A stretch of 64,000 nt of DNA from Escherichia hormaechei_A (GCA_042434945.1 CP170191.1:2790001-2854000), one strand, 5' to 3'; counted from the stretch's first letter, positions 1-10,674 are shown. Program-made: numbers and translations. The notes: a model not told the origin generated them from the letters alone.

Positions 1-135
1 GGGATTATCGCAGGTGCAGTTAAAGGCCTGAATGAAGAGCAAGGTAACGTGGTTTCTCGCTTCGGTCTGAAGCTGGTTTACGGCTCTACCCTGGTGAGTG
101 TGCTGTCTGCGTCAATCGCAGCACTGGTGCTGTAA
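1..135 (+). CDS. nupC: Nucleoside/H+ symporter NupC, C-terminal fragment
   Basis: Only the last 44 codons are in the window; the gene begins upstream of base 1. The hydrophobic C-terminal segment (GIIAGAV at the edge, ending SIAALVL then TAA) matches the end of NupC, a concentrative nucleoside transporter of the inner membrane that imports pyrimidine and adenine nucleosides with protons. The neighbouring pdeA on the opposite strand supports this, since nupC–pdeA is the usual enterobacterial order. The fragment is too conserved and short to assign to a species. Confidence 0.85.
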
Positions 136-151
136 TGTCATACCGCGTAAT

Positions 152-183
152 AAAAACCGGGAGTCCTCGCTCCCGGTTTTTTT
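152..183. terminator. Bidirectional terminator between nupC and pdeA
   Basis: A perfect 11-bp stem (AAAACCGGGAG / CTCCCGGTTTT) with a 6-base loop, flanked by A and T tracts so that it can act on both strands. It overlaps the pdeA stop codon (182–184), so the convergent genes share it. Confidence 0.85.
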
Positions 184-2371
184 ATGCCTCCAGCGCCGTC
201 AGGGGCACTGGTTTACCAATCAAATAGCCCTGCAAATAGTCCACGCCAAATCGCAGCAACATCTCGCGTTGTTCAGCCGATTCCACATATTCAGCCACTA
301 CACAAAGCGATTTCGTTTTGGCCATGTTGCAAATGGACTGCACGATCATCGCATCCATGCTGTCGGTGCAGATATCTTTCACGAAGCAGCCATCGATCTT
401 AATGATATCGGCCTCCAGCCGCTTCAGGCGCTCAAAGTTGGCATAGCCGGTACCAAAGTCATCAATAGCAATGCGGAAGCCGTAATCCCGCAGCTGCTGG
501 ATATTGTTGATGCTGCTTCCCGAGTCAGAGAAAGCCTGTTCCTCGGTGATCTCAATGACGATATCTTGCGGCGCAATGGCGTAGCGTTCAAAAAGCGCGA
601 TGATCTCAGCCGCTATCTCATTTTGCATCAGCGTCAGCGGCATCAGATTAACGGAGAACCGCGTTCCGGCCCGTTCGGACGGATGGCTGCGCATCCACAT
701 CAGCAATTTTTCCACCACGTTCAGGTCAAATCGGTGGCTCAGGTTAAACTGAGCAATCAGCGGAATAAAGCGATCAGGCGTGATGATCTCCCCCTCGCTT
801 TCAAGCCTTGAGAGGATTTCAAAGTACCCTTCCCCACGCGCGTTATGGATTGGCTGGGCATAAAGGTGAAGCCCACCGATATCAAGGGCGCGTTTTATGC
901 GGGCCAGCATCAGCACTCTGTCCGTCGTCTGACCGGAGACATCATCCAGACTGTTGGTTAACGCCAGGACGTTGTGCCCGGCACAGGACTGCTCGGAGAG
1001 CCAGCTCAGCTGACCCAGCGTGTGATGCAGGCTTTCTCCATCCGGCACTTCACCCCAGGAGGCGCCAAACTCGATGTCGAGCTCAGTCTTGTTCCAGATA
1101 ATCTTACGGCTGTTCAGATGATCAACCATATATTGCAGACGTTCAGCCGTGCCCGGACCCAGCAAGACCACTACCAGCTCACTGCCCGGCAACTGGAAGA
1201 GCTTCTCGTCTTTTTGCAATAACGGTTGCAGCGACGCGGTTATCATCTTTTTACAATGTACACGCATGAGGATGCCGTAGTGACGGCTCAGGAATTCGAG
1301 ATTATCCAGGCGCAGGCAGCAGACTTTGGCCTCGGGATGGTGCTGTAAAAACACTTCCAGCGCACGAATGTTAGGCAGACCGGTGAGCGGATCGGTAAGC
1401 GCCCTCTCCTGCCACCCCTGTTTCAGCCATTCACTTTTCTGATAGATCCGCGACATGTAAAGCAGGCAGATGGCGAAAGAGATAAGCACCGACAGGATAA
1501 AGGAGAGCGAGTGGCCCGATTCAACACCATTAAGAAAATTATAATTATAGGTCAACAGCATGAGCGCCGAGGCCGCCCAGAATAAAGAGATGAGCGCATA
1601 GCTCAGACGACCAATCCCCAGGGTGAAAAGAATGAAAACGATTGGCATCAAATAACCCGCAATAAACTGCGACTCAAAAGGCGCGCATAAAATAGCGATC
1701 ATCGTGATCAACAGCATCAGCCACACAACGATAAATAACGCTTTTTTGTGACAAAAGAGGGGCTTCACGCTTCGCCGCCAGAATGTTCGGGCATAGCGAG
1801 GATAAATAATCATTCTTAACGGATAATAGAACATCATGGTGAAAATCAGGGCGGCACAAATCAGACTCTGAATATCGATAACGTTATAAATTGCAGAGCC
1901 TTCGCCGAAATAGGAGGAGATTGTCACCGGGAAATCAAATAAATATCCCGCCAGATACATCGATAATTTGATGCCCACAGGCACCATAAATCCGAGCCAG
2001 AAAATACGTATGCCAATGTACTTATTCGGTATGCTGTGTCGCCAGCGCTTGCCCAGCACCAGACGGATGACGCCACAGGCGGCGAAGACGGTAAACGTCT
2101 GACAACATAATAATACGGCAGATTGTAGTGGTGCTAAATCAAGATTATAAATATTAGTAATACTAAAACATAACAGCAAAGGAATGATTGCCCGTCGTCC
2201 AAATAACAACACGATGGCGAGCATGGCACTTAAGGGCAACCACGCCAGATAAACATCATTTTCGCTAACAATGGCCCGTGGAGAGATATAACGAGAAAAA
2301 GGAATCGCAATCAGGCTTAGCGCCAGGGCAATCATAAATATCTTTACATTATTGTAAATTTTTCTATTCAT
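182..2371 (-). CDS. pdeA: Cyclic-di-GMP phosphodiesterase PdeA (YfeA)
   Basis: This 729-residue inner-membrane protein hydrolyses c-di-GMP. Roughly residues 1–310 hold about eight to ten hydrophobic segments. Next comes a degenerate GGDEF domain (GSELV in place of GGDEF, so no cyclase activity is expected), then an EAL domain whose signature reads FEILSRL, i.e. EIL rather than EAL, as in K-12 PdeA. Catalytic-type residues are present: EITEEQ, DDFGTGY, KIDG, AEYVE and LQGYLIG. Length equals the K-12 protein, but I estimate only about two-thirds identity from memory, mostly lost in the membrane part. The gene therefore belongs to a divergent block. It is monocistronic and ends in the shared terminator with nupC. 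Confidence 0.9.
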   Translation of the reverse strand: MNRKIYNNVKIFMIALALSLIAIPFSRYISPRAIVSENDVYLAWLPLSAMLAIVLLFGRRAIIPLLLCFSITNIYNLDLAPLQSAVLLCCQTFTVFAACGVIRLVLGKRWRHSIPNKYIGIRIFWLGFMVPVGIKLSMYLAGYLFDFPVTISSYFGEGSAIYNVIDIQSLICAALIFTMMFYYPLRMIIYPRYARTFWRRSVKPLFCHKKALFIVVWLMLLITMIAILCAPFESQFIAGYLMPIVFILFTLGIGRLSYALISLFWAASALMLLTYNYNFLNGVESGHSLSFILSVLISFAICLLYMSRIYQKSEWLKQGWQERALTDPLTGLPNIRALEVFLQHHPEAKVCCLRLDNLEFLSRHYGILMRVHCKKMITASLQPLLQKDEKLFQLPGSELVVVLLGPGTAERLQYMVDHLNSRKIIWNKTELDIEFGASWGEVPDGESLHHTLGQLSWLSEQSCAGHNVLALTNSLDDVSGQTTDRVLMLARIKRALDIGGLHLYAQPIHNARGEGYFEILSRLESEGEIITPDRFIPLIAQFNLSHRFDLNVVEKLLMWMRSHPSERAGTRFSVNLMPLTLMQNEIAAEIIALFERYAIAPQDIVIEITEEQAFSDSGSSINNIQQLRDYGFRIAIDDFGTGYANFERLKRLEADIIKIDGCFVKDICTDSMDAMIVQSICNMAKTKSLCVVAEYVESAEQREMLLRFGVDYLQGYLIGKPVPLTALEA

Positions 2372-2547
2372 TAATCCGGATAATCTATTTTACCATCGTC
2401 TCATTGACCGCATGGATAATAGGTTTATTAATAACACGAATCAAGTTCAGGTCTATTTATAGACTTGTTTATTGATTTGGATTGAGGTGAGGTGTAGAAA
2501 ACGACGTTAATTGCAACAAAAACAGTCTAAAATATTTTACAAGATAT

Positions 2548-2577
2548 AAAAAAACCCCCGCTTTGCAGCGAGGGTTG
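2548..2577 (-). terminator. Terminator of the alaW-alaX tRNA operon
   Basis: On the minus strand AACCCTCGCT pairs with AGCGGGGGTT (one mismatch) and is followed by a run of seven T. It lies directly downstream of the tRNA-Ala pair. Confidence 0.8.
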
Positions 2578-2583
2578 GAAATT

Positions 2584-2659
<76 letters not shown>

Positions 2660-2698
2660 ACGATGCGTTTACGTACCAAGTTTGCTGGGTGCAAAATT

Positions 2699-2774
<76 letters not shown>

Positions 2775-2994
2775 GTCACGTAAAGCTTGTCGAGTTGACG
2801 GGCGGCATCATATGAATTCCGCCCGAATGTGTCAACGGCAAATTGCAACGTGTAGTTTCAATCGCTGAAAAATCAGGCAAATGAACAATTTTGGAAAACC
2901 GCTCGCATTCAGTAGTTATTCATGTCACGGTTTCCTGTAAAGTGGTGTTATAAAATGAACTACTAATAGACCCACATACATTCAGGGAATTGTT

Positions 2995-3357
2995 ATGTTC
3001 AAGGAGAGGATGACACCAGATGAACTTGCCAGACTGACCGGCTATAGCCGCCAGACCATTAATAAATGGGTACGCAAGGAAGGCTGGACAACGTCACCAA
3101 AACCTGGCGTCCAGGGTGGCAAAGCCCGACTGGTTCACGTCAATGAACAGGTTCGTGAATATATTCGCAGCGCGCGCAGGGCAACAGAGACGCCGGAACT
3201 GCCAGATAAGGCGTACCACGAGGGCTCGCTTCATGCCCTGCTCCTGACGCTGGCGAATGAAATGACGCCGGAAGAGCAAAAGCAGATGACATCGCTGTTA
3301 CTGCGGGAAGGGATTACCGGCTTGTTACAACGTTTAGGGATTCACGACCAACGCTGA
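2995..3357 (+). CDS. yfeC: YfeC family putative DNA-binding protein
   Basis: A 120-residue protein whose first half is a helix-turn-helix (TPDELARLTGYSRQTINKW, residues 7–25) followed by the family motif KPGVQGGKARLV. The C-terminal half is a helical segment (EEQKQMTSLLLREGITGLL) shared with YfeD. Its target and physiological role are not known to me. The N-terminal half looks identical to K-12, while the linker and C-terminus differ strongly. It is translated with yfeD, one base apart. The first ATG of this frame is preceded by a weak AGGGAA ribosome site. Confidence 0.8.
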   Translation: MFKERMTPDELARLTGYSRQTINKWVRKEGWTTSPKPGVQGGKARLVHVNEQVREYIRSARRATETPELPDKAYHEGSLHALLLTLANEMTPEEQKQMTSLLLREGITGLLQRLGIHDQR

Positions 3358-3358
3358 T

Positions 3359-3745
3359 ATGAAAAGATTACGCAGCAAAATGACCACGGAAGAGCTGGCG
3401 GACAGTCTGGGCGTAGCCCGACAAACCGTTAATCGCTGGATACGACAGAAGGGATGGAAAACGGAGGGTATCAACGGTGTAAAAGGCGGAAGAGCGAGGG
3501 TGATATGTATTGATGCGCACGTTAAGGAGCACATCATTAGTCTTCCCGCCATTCGTAACCGTCGGGCTGTTTACCATGTGGCGGAAAGCCCTTCCCACTA
3601 CGGCGTGGCAACCTCATCCAGCCTGCTTCCACAAATTATCGACTCGCTGGAAAACATGACGACTGTCGAACAGGAACGTTTGCACAAGTTGCTCGCTCGT
3701 GAAGGGTTGCAGGGTTTTCTCACGCGTCTTGGTATTGCTGAATAA
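3359..3745 (+). CDS. yfeD: YfeD family putative DNA-binding protein
   Basis: A 128-residue paralogue of the preceding YfeC: the same N-terminal helix-turn-helix (TEELADSLGVARQTVNRWIR), the motif GVKGGRAR, and the same C-terminal helix (REGLQGFLTRLGI). The start codon lies 1 base after the yfeC stop, so the two are almost certainly translationally coupled. The sequence is clearly divergent from K-12 YfeD, whose middle part is quite different. The duplicate arrangement suggests related or heteromeric regulators; this is inference. Confidence 0.8.
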   Translation: MKRLRSKMTTEELADSLGVARQTVNRWIRQKGWKTEGINGVKGGRARVICIDAHVKEHIISLPAIRNRRAVYHVAESPSHYGVATSSSLLPQIIDSLENMTTVEQERLHKLLAREGLQGFLTRLGIAE

Positions 3746-3756
3746 CAGGCATAAAA

Positions 3757-3784
3757 AACGGCAGGATATTATCTCCTGCCGTTT
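3757..3784. terminator. Convergent terminator yfeD / gltX
   Basis: The stem AAACGGCAGGA / TCCTGCCGTTT with a short loop is flanked by A-rich and T-rich tracts. It lies in the 56-bp gap between the convergent stops of yfeD and gltX. Confidence 0.8.
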
Positions 3785-3801
3785 ATCTTTTTACACGCTA
3801 A

Positions 3802-5217
3802 TTACTGCTGATTTTCGCGTTCAGCAATAAAATCCAGCGCTTTGTTGATACGCTCGATACTGCGGGTCTTACCAATTGCGTGAACGGTAACATCCAGTGC
3901 TGGAGACTGCCCCGCACCGGTTACGGCGACACGCAGCGGCATACCAACTTTACCCATACCCACTTCCAGCTCATCCGCCGTCGCCTGAATAGCGTGATGA
4001 ACGTTTTCAGCGGTCCAGTCAGTAATCGCGGCCAGTTTGTCACGAACCACTTCCAGCGGCTGACGCGCTACCGGACGCAGATGTTTTTTCGCGGCGTCGG
4101 CATCGAACTCAGCAAAATCTTCGTAGAAATAACGGCAGCTCTGTGCCATCTCTTTCAGCGTCTTGCAGCGTTCGCCCAGCAGTTTCACCAGATCAGCCAG
4201 CTGCGGGCCGTTACGGGTATCGATATTTTCCTGCTCAATGTGCCACTGTAAGTGAGTAGCAACATACTCCGGCGGCAGCGCGTTAATGTAGTGATGGTTC
4301 AGCCACAGCAGCTTGTCGGTGTTGAACGCACTGGCAGATTTGCTGACGGCATTCAAAGTGAAGTATTTGATCATCTCTTCACGAGTGAAGATTTCCTGAT
4401 CGCCGTGGGACCAGCCCAGACGCACCAGATAGTTCAGCAGTGCTTCTGGCAAATAACCGTCATCACGATACTGCATTACGCTGACTGCCCCGTGACGTTT
4501 GGACAGTTTTTTACCGTCATCGCCATTGATCATAGAAACGTGCGCGTAAACCGGCACCGGCGCTTTCAGGGCCTTAAGAATGTTGATCTGGCGTGGCGTG
4601 TTGTTGATATGGTCTTCGCCACGGATAACGTGGGTGATTTCCATATCCCAGTCATCGACAACCACACAGAAGTTATAGGTTGGGGAACCATCGGTACGGC
4701 GGATAATAAGATCGTCCAGTTCCTGGTTGCTGAACTCGATCGGACCACGGATCTGATCGTCAAAAACAACAGAACCTTCCTGCGGGTTAGCAAAACGTAC
4801 AACACACGGTTCATCATCAGCATGATGCTCATGGCTGTGGCGGCAGCGACCGTCATAACGCGGCTTCTCACCTTTCGCCATTTGCTCTTCGCGCAGCGCT
4901 TCCAGGCGCTCTTTAGAGCAATAGCATTTATAAGCAGTGCCCTCTTCCAGCATCTGATCGATCACCGCGTTGTAGCGATCAAAACGTTTGGTCTGGTAGT
5001 ACGGACCTTCATCCCACTCCAGGCTCAGCCAGTTCATGCCATCCATAATGGCTTCGATAGCTTCCGGCGTGGAACGCTCAAGATCGGTGTCTTCAATACG
5101 CAGCACGAACTCACCGCCGTGGTTACGTGCAAAAAGCCAGGAGTAAAGAGCAGTACGCGCGCCGCCAACGTGCAGATAGCCTGTTGGGCTTGGCGCGAAG
5201 CGAGTTTTGATTTTCAT
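3802..5217 (-). CDS. gltX: Glutamyl-tRNA synthetase
   Basis: A 471-residue class I aminoacyl-tRNA synthetase that charges tRNA-Glu with glutamate. It carries the HIGH-like motif ([10 protein letters not shown], residues 11–20) and the KMSKS-like motif (GKKLSKRHG), with the Cys/His cluster CYC...CRHSH of proteobacterial GluRS that holds zinc. Length is exactly the family norm. The protein appears almost identical to K-12, in sharp contrast to yfeD just downstream. This marks a block boundary in the 3746–3801 gap. It is transcribed alone, divergently from the tRNA-Val operon. Confidence 0.97.
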
Positions 5218-5430
5218 GAAATGGCCTTACGTTTAGAAAGATGCCGACAACCGGCAAATCCTGGAAAAATTAAGTGGGCGATATTCTATCACTCCCGCCT
5301 GATTCCTCAATGTAGTTCGGGTTTCTACCTTACGCATTATTGTTTTCGTTGACAAATTGCGCAACACGGTCTGTTTTGCGATCATCTTGCTTAAATTTAC
5401 GACGAACGAACAATTTCTTTAGAAAATGCG

Positions 5431-5465
5431 TTGACTCATTTTGAACTCTCCCTATAATGCGACTC
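5431..5465 (+). promoter_or_regulatory. Sigma-70 promoter of the tRNA-Val/Lys operon
   Basis: A near-consensus promoter: -35 TTGACT (5431–5436), a 16-bp spacer, a perfect -10 TATAAT (5453–5458) and a GC-containing discriminator GCGACTCC as expected for a stringently controlled stable-RNA promoter. The first tRNA begins 18 bp after the -10 box. Confidence 0.85.
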
Positions 5466-5475
5466 CACACAGCGG

Positions 5476-5551
5476 GGGTGATTAGCTCAGCTGGGAGAGC
5501 ACCTCCCTTACAAGGAGGGGGTCGGCGGTTCGATCCCGTCATCACCCACCA
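5476..5551 (+). tRNA. valU: tRNA-Val (TAC)
   Basis: A 76-nt gene with encoded CCA. The acceptor stem GGGTGAT/ATCACCC is perfectly paired, and the anticodon loop CTTACAA gives anticodon TAC. First of three valine tRNA genes in a four-tRNA operon that has the K-12 valU-valX-valY-lysV order. Confidence 0.97.
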
Positions 5552-5595
5552 ACTACTTTATGTAGTCTCCGCCGTGTAGCAAGAAATTGAGAAGT

Positions 5596-5671
5596 GGATG
5601 ATTAGCTCAGCTGGGAGAGCACCTCCCTTACAAGGAGGGGGTCGGCGGTTCGATCCCGTCATCACCCACCA
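5596..5671 (+). tRNA. valX: tRNA-Val (TAC) with an acceptor-stem mismatch
   Basis: The same 76-nt tRNA as its two sisters except that it begins GGATGAT instead of GGGTGAT. Base 3 (position 5598) is A, opposite C70 of the unchanged ATCACCC strand, giving an A·C mismatch in the third acceptor pair. The rest of the cloverleaf is identical. The other two copies are intact, so a loss of function in this one would probably be tolerated; it may also be a base-calling error. Confidence 0.9.
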
Positions 5672-5717
5672 CTTTCTCGCCAGCTAAATTTCTTGTAAAA
5701 ATGTGAAGTACCGAAGT

Positions 5718-5793
5718 GGGTGATTAGCTCAGCTGGGAGAGCACCTCCCTTACAAGGAGGGGGTCGGCGGTTCGATCCCGTCATCACCCACCA
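5718..5793 (+). tRNA. valY: tRNA-Val (TAC)
   Basis: A 76-nt gene identical to the first valine tRNA of this operon, with encoded CCA. It is separated from the next tRNA by only four bases, so the two are cut from one precursor. Confidence 0.97.
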
Positions 5794-5797
5794 CTTC

Positions 5798-5873
5798 GGG
5801 TCGTTAGCTCAGTTGGTAGAGCAGTTGACTTTTAATCAATTGGTCGCAGGTTCGAATCCTGCACGACCCACCA
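5798..5873 (+). tRNA. lysV: tRNA-Lys (TTT)
   Basis: A 76-nt gene with encoded CCA. The acceptor stem GGGTCGT/ACGACCC is fully paired, and the anticodon loop CTTTTAA gives anticodon TTT. Last gene of the operon, followed at once by a strong terminator. Confidence 0.97.
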
Positions 5874-5876
5874 ATG

Positions 5877-5905
5877 TAAAAAAGCGCCCTAAAGGCGCTT
5901 TTTTG
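5877..5905 (+). terminator. Terminator of the tRNA-Val/Lys operon
   Basis: The stem AAAAGCGCC / GGCGCTTTT with loop CTAAA, ending in a run of six T. Confidence 0.9.
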
Positions 5906-6010
5906 CTATCTGCGATATAGCACATCTCCATTGCAGCCAGACCGCTTGTTTTACTCAAGCTCACGCCTTCTTTGCCGATACCTCTATTTTATGGCGAAAA
6001 GGATCTCAAT

Positions 6011-6352
6011 ATGACAACTCTGAAGCCCGTTTCTCTGTCGGCGATGGAAATCGGCAGCGTAGATAACAGCTCCGGCGGAAACGACATTGCTTCTCAAATC
6101 ACCCGTCTGACCAAACAGATAACGAAAGTCACTCAGCAGCTCAAAGAAGTGGCCATGGGTGATGCCACAGCAGAAGAGAAGCAAAAGCAGCAGGAATTAC
6201 TCGAATCTCAGCTGGCTATGTTGCAGGCACAGCTGGCGCAATTGCAGCGTCAGCAGGCAGAAGAGGCGATGCCAAAACAGGAAAAAGGTCAGGCAGTCGC
6301 GGAAGGCATCAATAAGCCCTCCGCGGAGCATCAGATTAATATCTACATCTGA
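6011..6352 (+). CDS. FlxA-like coiled-coil protein
   Basis: I chose the ATG at 6011, which has AAGGAT seven bases upstream, over an upstream in-frame ATG at 5972. This gives 113 residues. After a short N-terminal part with an SSGGNDIASQ stretch come two heptad-rich helices (ITRLTKQITKVTQQLKEV and QLAMLQAQLAQLQRQQ), then a charged tail ending in NIYI. That architecture and the NIYI end resemble the FlxA-like family, named for a flagellar sigma-28-regulated gene of unknown function. No secretion signal is visible. K-12 has xapR-xapB-xapA-yfeN here, so the gene marks a divergent block. The stop overlaps the convergent yfeR end by 10 bases. Confidence 0.7.
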   Translation: MTTLKPVSLSAMEIGSVDNSSGGNDIASQITRLTKQITKVTQQLKEVAMGDATAEEKQKQQELLESQLAMLQAQLAQLQRQQAEEAMPKQEKGQAVAEGINKPSAEHQINIYI

Positions 6353-7284
6353 TTATTGGTTTCGTTAAAAAGTGGATCGCGTGTGCGGGCCTCCAACAAA
6401 CGTTCGGCCTGCATACGCACCACATCCCAGCAGGCATGCGCCGCGCCGGAAAGTGACCTGTTTTTACGGCGTACCAGCATCAGCTGGCGTTCGACACAGG
6501 GTACGAAACGCTTCACCGTTAAACGACTCCCCTGCGGCAGTGGCAGCGCCAGCGCCGGCAGAACGCTGATGCCAATCCCCGCTTCGACCATCGGGAAGAG
6601 CGTGGCAGGATGCCCGATCTCCTGCACAATGGTTGCCTTAACGCCCTGCGCGGCCAGTGCGGCATCTATCAGCGGACGGCTGCCTGATGCATAATCCTGT
6701 AACACCAGGTTTGCCCCCTGCAAGGCCTGCCAGGCCACCTGCGGCAGCGATGCCAGCGGATCATCATCGCGGCAGAGCAATAAAAAGGGCTCCGAGAGCA
6801 CCACTTCACATTCCAGGTCGCTTACCGCCCCGGGATCAATAACGATGCCAAAATCCACATCCCCCTGACGGATACTCTCCAGTACCCACTGCTGCGGCCT
6901 GTCGTGCAAAACAAAATCGATATCCGGATAGCGGTGATTACTTTCAGCGATACACTGGGGAATAAGATGCGCCGAAATCGTCTGGCTCGCCGCCACTCTC
7001 ACGGTGCCGGAAAGCTGTTGTCCGAGCCGGCCAACATCCCTGAGCGTACTGTTCAGTTCATCCAGCAGCCTTTCCAGTCGCATTGCCAGCTGCTGTCCCG
7101 CTTCGGTGAGTACCACTTCTCGCGTCGTACGGTCGAGCAGCTTCACTCCCGTTTGCGTTTCAAGCTCCTTAACGCTATGGCTCACCGCCGACTGGCTGAG
7201 GCCAATGATCTCCCCTGCCCGGCTAAAGCTGCGGGCCTGCGCGACGGTGACGAAAACGCGAAGCTGACGTAAAGAATAATTCAT
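6343..7284 (-). CDS. yfeR: LysR-family regulator YfeR
   Basis: A 313-residue LysR-type transcription factor. The N-terminal winged helix (residues 1–60; helix FSRAGEIIGLSQSAVSHSVKELE) is followed by a two-lobed effector domain (residues 90–290). It is transcribed divergently from yfeH with 89 bp between the starts, the classic arrangement for a regulator of its neighbour; in Salmonella YfeR is reported to repress yfeH and respond to osmolarity (recalled, not checked). The DNA-binding half matches K-12 closely, while the C-terminal third is different. The whole gene belongs to a divergent block, whereas its presumed target yfeH looks like the K-12 allele. Confidence 0.9.
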   Translation of the reverse strand: MNYSLRQLRVFVTVAQARSFSRAGEIIGLSQSAVSHSVKELETQTGVKLLDRTTREVVLTEAGQQLAMRLERLLDELNSTLRDVGRLGQQLSGTVRVAASQTISAHLIPQCIAESNHRYPDIDFVLHDRPQQWVLESIRQGDVDFGIVIDPGAVSDLECEVVLSEPFLLLCRDDDPLASLPQVAWQALQGANLVLQDYASGSRPLIDAALAAQGVKATIVQEIGHPATLFPMVEAGIGISVLPALALPLPQGSRLTVKRFVPCVERQLMLVRRKNRSLSGAAHACWDVVRMQAERLLEARTRDPLFNETNNQM

Positions 7285-7373
7285 CTGTTTTCTTCATGAA
7301 TGGATGCAATAAATCAATTTTATTTCTCAAACTGGAAGAAGCACAATAGAACCATCGATCATCTGGAGTCTTT

Positions 7374-8372
7374 ATGAAACTTTTTCGTATCCTCGATCCT
7401 TTCACCTTAACCCTGATCACGGTGGTGTTGCTGGCCTCTTTCTTTCCGGCCAGAGGCGATTTCGTCCCCTTCTTTGAAAATCTGACCACCGCAGCTATTG
7501 CCCTGCTGTTCTTTATGCACGGCGCGAAGTTGTCGCGTGAGGCGATTATTGCTGGCGGTGGTCACTGGCGACTGCATTTGTGGGTAATGTGCAGCACCTT
7601 CGTGCTGTTTCCGATTCTGGGTGTACTGTTTGCCTGGTGGAAACCGGTAAATGTCGACCCGATGCTCTACTCCGGTTTTCTCTACTTGTGCATTCTCCCG
7701 GCTACCGTGCAGTCTGCAATCGCCTTCACGTCAATGGCGGGCGGTAACGTCGCGGCAGCGGTTTGTTCTGCGTCGGCATCCAGCCTGCTGGGGATTTTCC
7801 TTTCACCATTGCTGGTTGGTCTGGTGATGAATGTTCACGGTGCAGGGGGCAGCCTTGAGCAGGTCGGTAAAATTATGCTGCAACTGCTGCTGCCGTTTGT
7901 GTTGGGGCATCTTTCCCGGCCGTGGATTGGTGACTGGGTGTCGCGCAATAAAAAATGGATTGCGAAAACTGACCAGACGTCCATTCTGTTGGTGGTTTAT
8001 ACAGCGTTCAGCGAAGCCGTCGTTAATGGTATCTGGCATAAAGTTGGCTGGGGATCATTGCTGTTTATCGTGGTGGTCAGCTGCGTTCTTCTGGCTATCG
8101 TGATTGTAGTTAACGTCTTTATGGCACGCCGACTGAGCTTCAATAAGGCAGATGAAATTACTATCGTCTTTTGTGGTTCGAAAAAGAGTCTGGCAAATGG
8201 CATCCCGATGGCAAACATTCTGTTCCCCACATCGGTGATCGGTATGATGGTGCTGCCCCTGATGATTTTCCATCAGATCCAATTGATGGTCTGTGCGGTG
8301 CTGGCGCGTCGATACAAACGCCAGACCGAACAGTTACAGGCGCAGCAGGAAAGCAGCGCCGATAAAGCTTAA
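7374..8372 (+). CDS. yfeH: Bile acid:sodium symporter-like transporter YfeH
   Basis: A 332-residue inner-membrane protein with about ten hydrophobic helices, in the SBF/ArsB-like family (bile-acid or solute:sodium symport). Characteristic stretches are the early FFMHGAKLS and the later FCGSKKSLANGIPMAN, near the expected sodium-coordinating crossover. The substrate in enterobacteria is unknown. The start has a GGAG ribosome site eight bases upstream. From memory the protein looks identical to K-12 YfeH. Its stop overlaps the convergent ypeB stop by four bases. Confidence 0.88.
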   Translation: MKLFRILDPFTLTLITVVLLASFFPARGDFVPFFENLTTAAIALLFFMHGAKLSREAIIAGGGHWRLHLWVMCSTFVLFPILGVLFAWWKPVNVDPMLYSGFLYLCILPATVQSAIAFTSMAGGNVAAAVCSASASSLLGIFLSPLLVGLVMNVHGAGGSLEQVGKIMLQLLLPFVLGHLSRPWIGDWVSRNKKWIAKTDQTSILLVVYTAFSEAVVNGIWHKVGWGSLLFIVVVSCVLLAIVIVVNVFMARRLSFNKADEITIVFCGSKKSLANGIPMANILFPTSVIGMMVLPLMIFHQIQLMVCAVLARRYKRQTEQLQAQQESSADKA

Positions 8373-8587
8373 AGCGGACGCTTCAGGGGCTGGACCAGTT
8401 GCGTCAGCCCCTCGGTTTTAATCAGCAGCGTGATTTGCATTAGCTCACCGAGCTTCCCTGCCGGGAACTCATCTTTGCGGGCAAACCACAGCAGATACTC
8501 CTCCGGCAGGTCGATTAAGCGACGCCCTTTGTATTTGCCAAACGGCATTATCGTATTGGCTATTTCAATCAGCTGCTCTTTTTCCAT
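8369..8587 (-). CDS. ypeB: YpeB, DUF3820 family
   Basis: I start this at the ATG at 8587, two bases after the ligA stop, giving 72 residues. The longer frame from 8680 overlaps ligA and is not family-like. The protein is small and soluble, with the DUF3820 core MPFGKYKGRRLIDLPEEYL followed by WFARKDEFPAGKLGEL. The function is unknown. Tight linkage downstream of ligA suggests co-translation with the DNA ligase. The charged GKYKGR stretch recalls nucleic-acid-binding proteins, but that is only inference. Confidence 0.85.
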   Translation of the reverse strand: MEKEQLIEIANTIMPFGKYKGRRLIDLPEEYLLWFARKDEFPAGKLGELMQITLLIKTEGLTQLVQPLKRPL

Positions 8588-8588
8588 C

Positions 8589-10607
<2,019 letters not shown>

Positions 10608-10623
10608 GCACCATCAATGCTAA

Positions 10624-10646
10624 AAACCCCCGACAAGCGGGGGTTC
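10624..10646 (-). terminator. Hairpin between zipA and ligA
   Basis: AACCCCC pairs with GGGGGTT around a 7-base loop, followed on the minus strand by TTTAG. It lies 29 bp downstream of the zipA stop and 20 bp upstream of the ligA start. It probably terminates or attenuates transcription from zipA into ligA. Confidence 0.7.
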
Positions 10647-10674
10647 GAAGAGGAGTTAATTTGCCTTAAGTGTA

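Noticed and set aside
4252..5352. A 366-codon open frame antisense to gltX.
   Set aside because: It is a shadow of a highly expressed, codon-biased gene. It has no ribosome site and no recognisable protein family, while gltX on the other strand is certain.
5798..6352. Possible integrated element beside lysV, a typical integration hot spot.
   Set aside because: There is no integrase, no direct repeat of the tRNA 3' end and only one small gene before yfeR.
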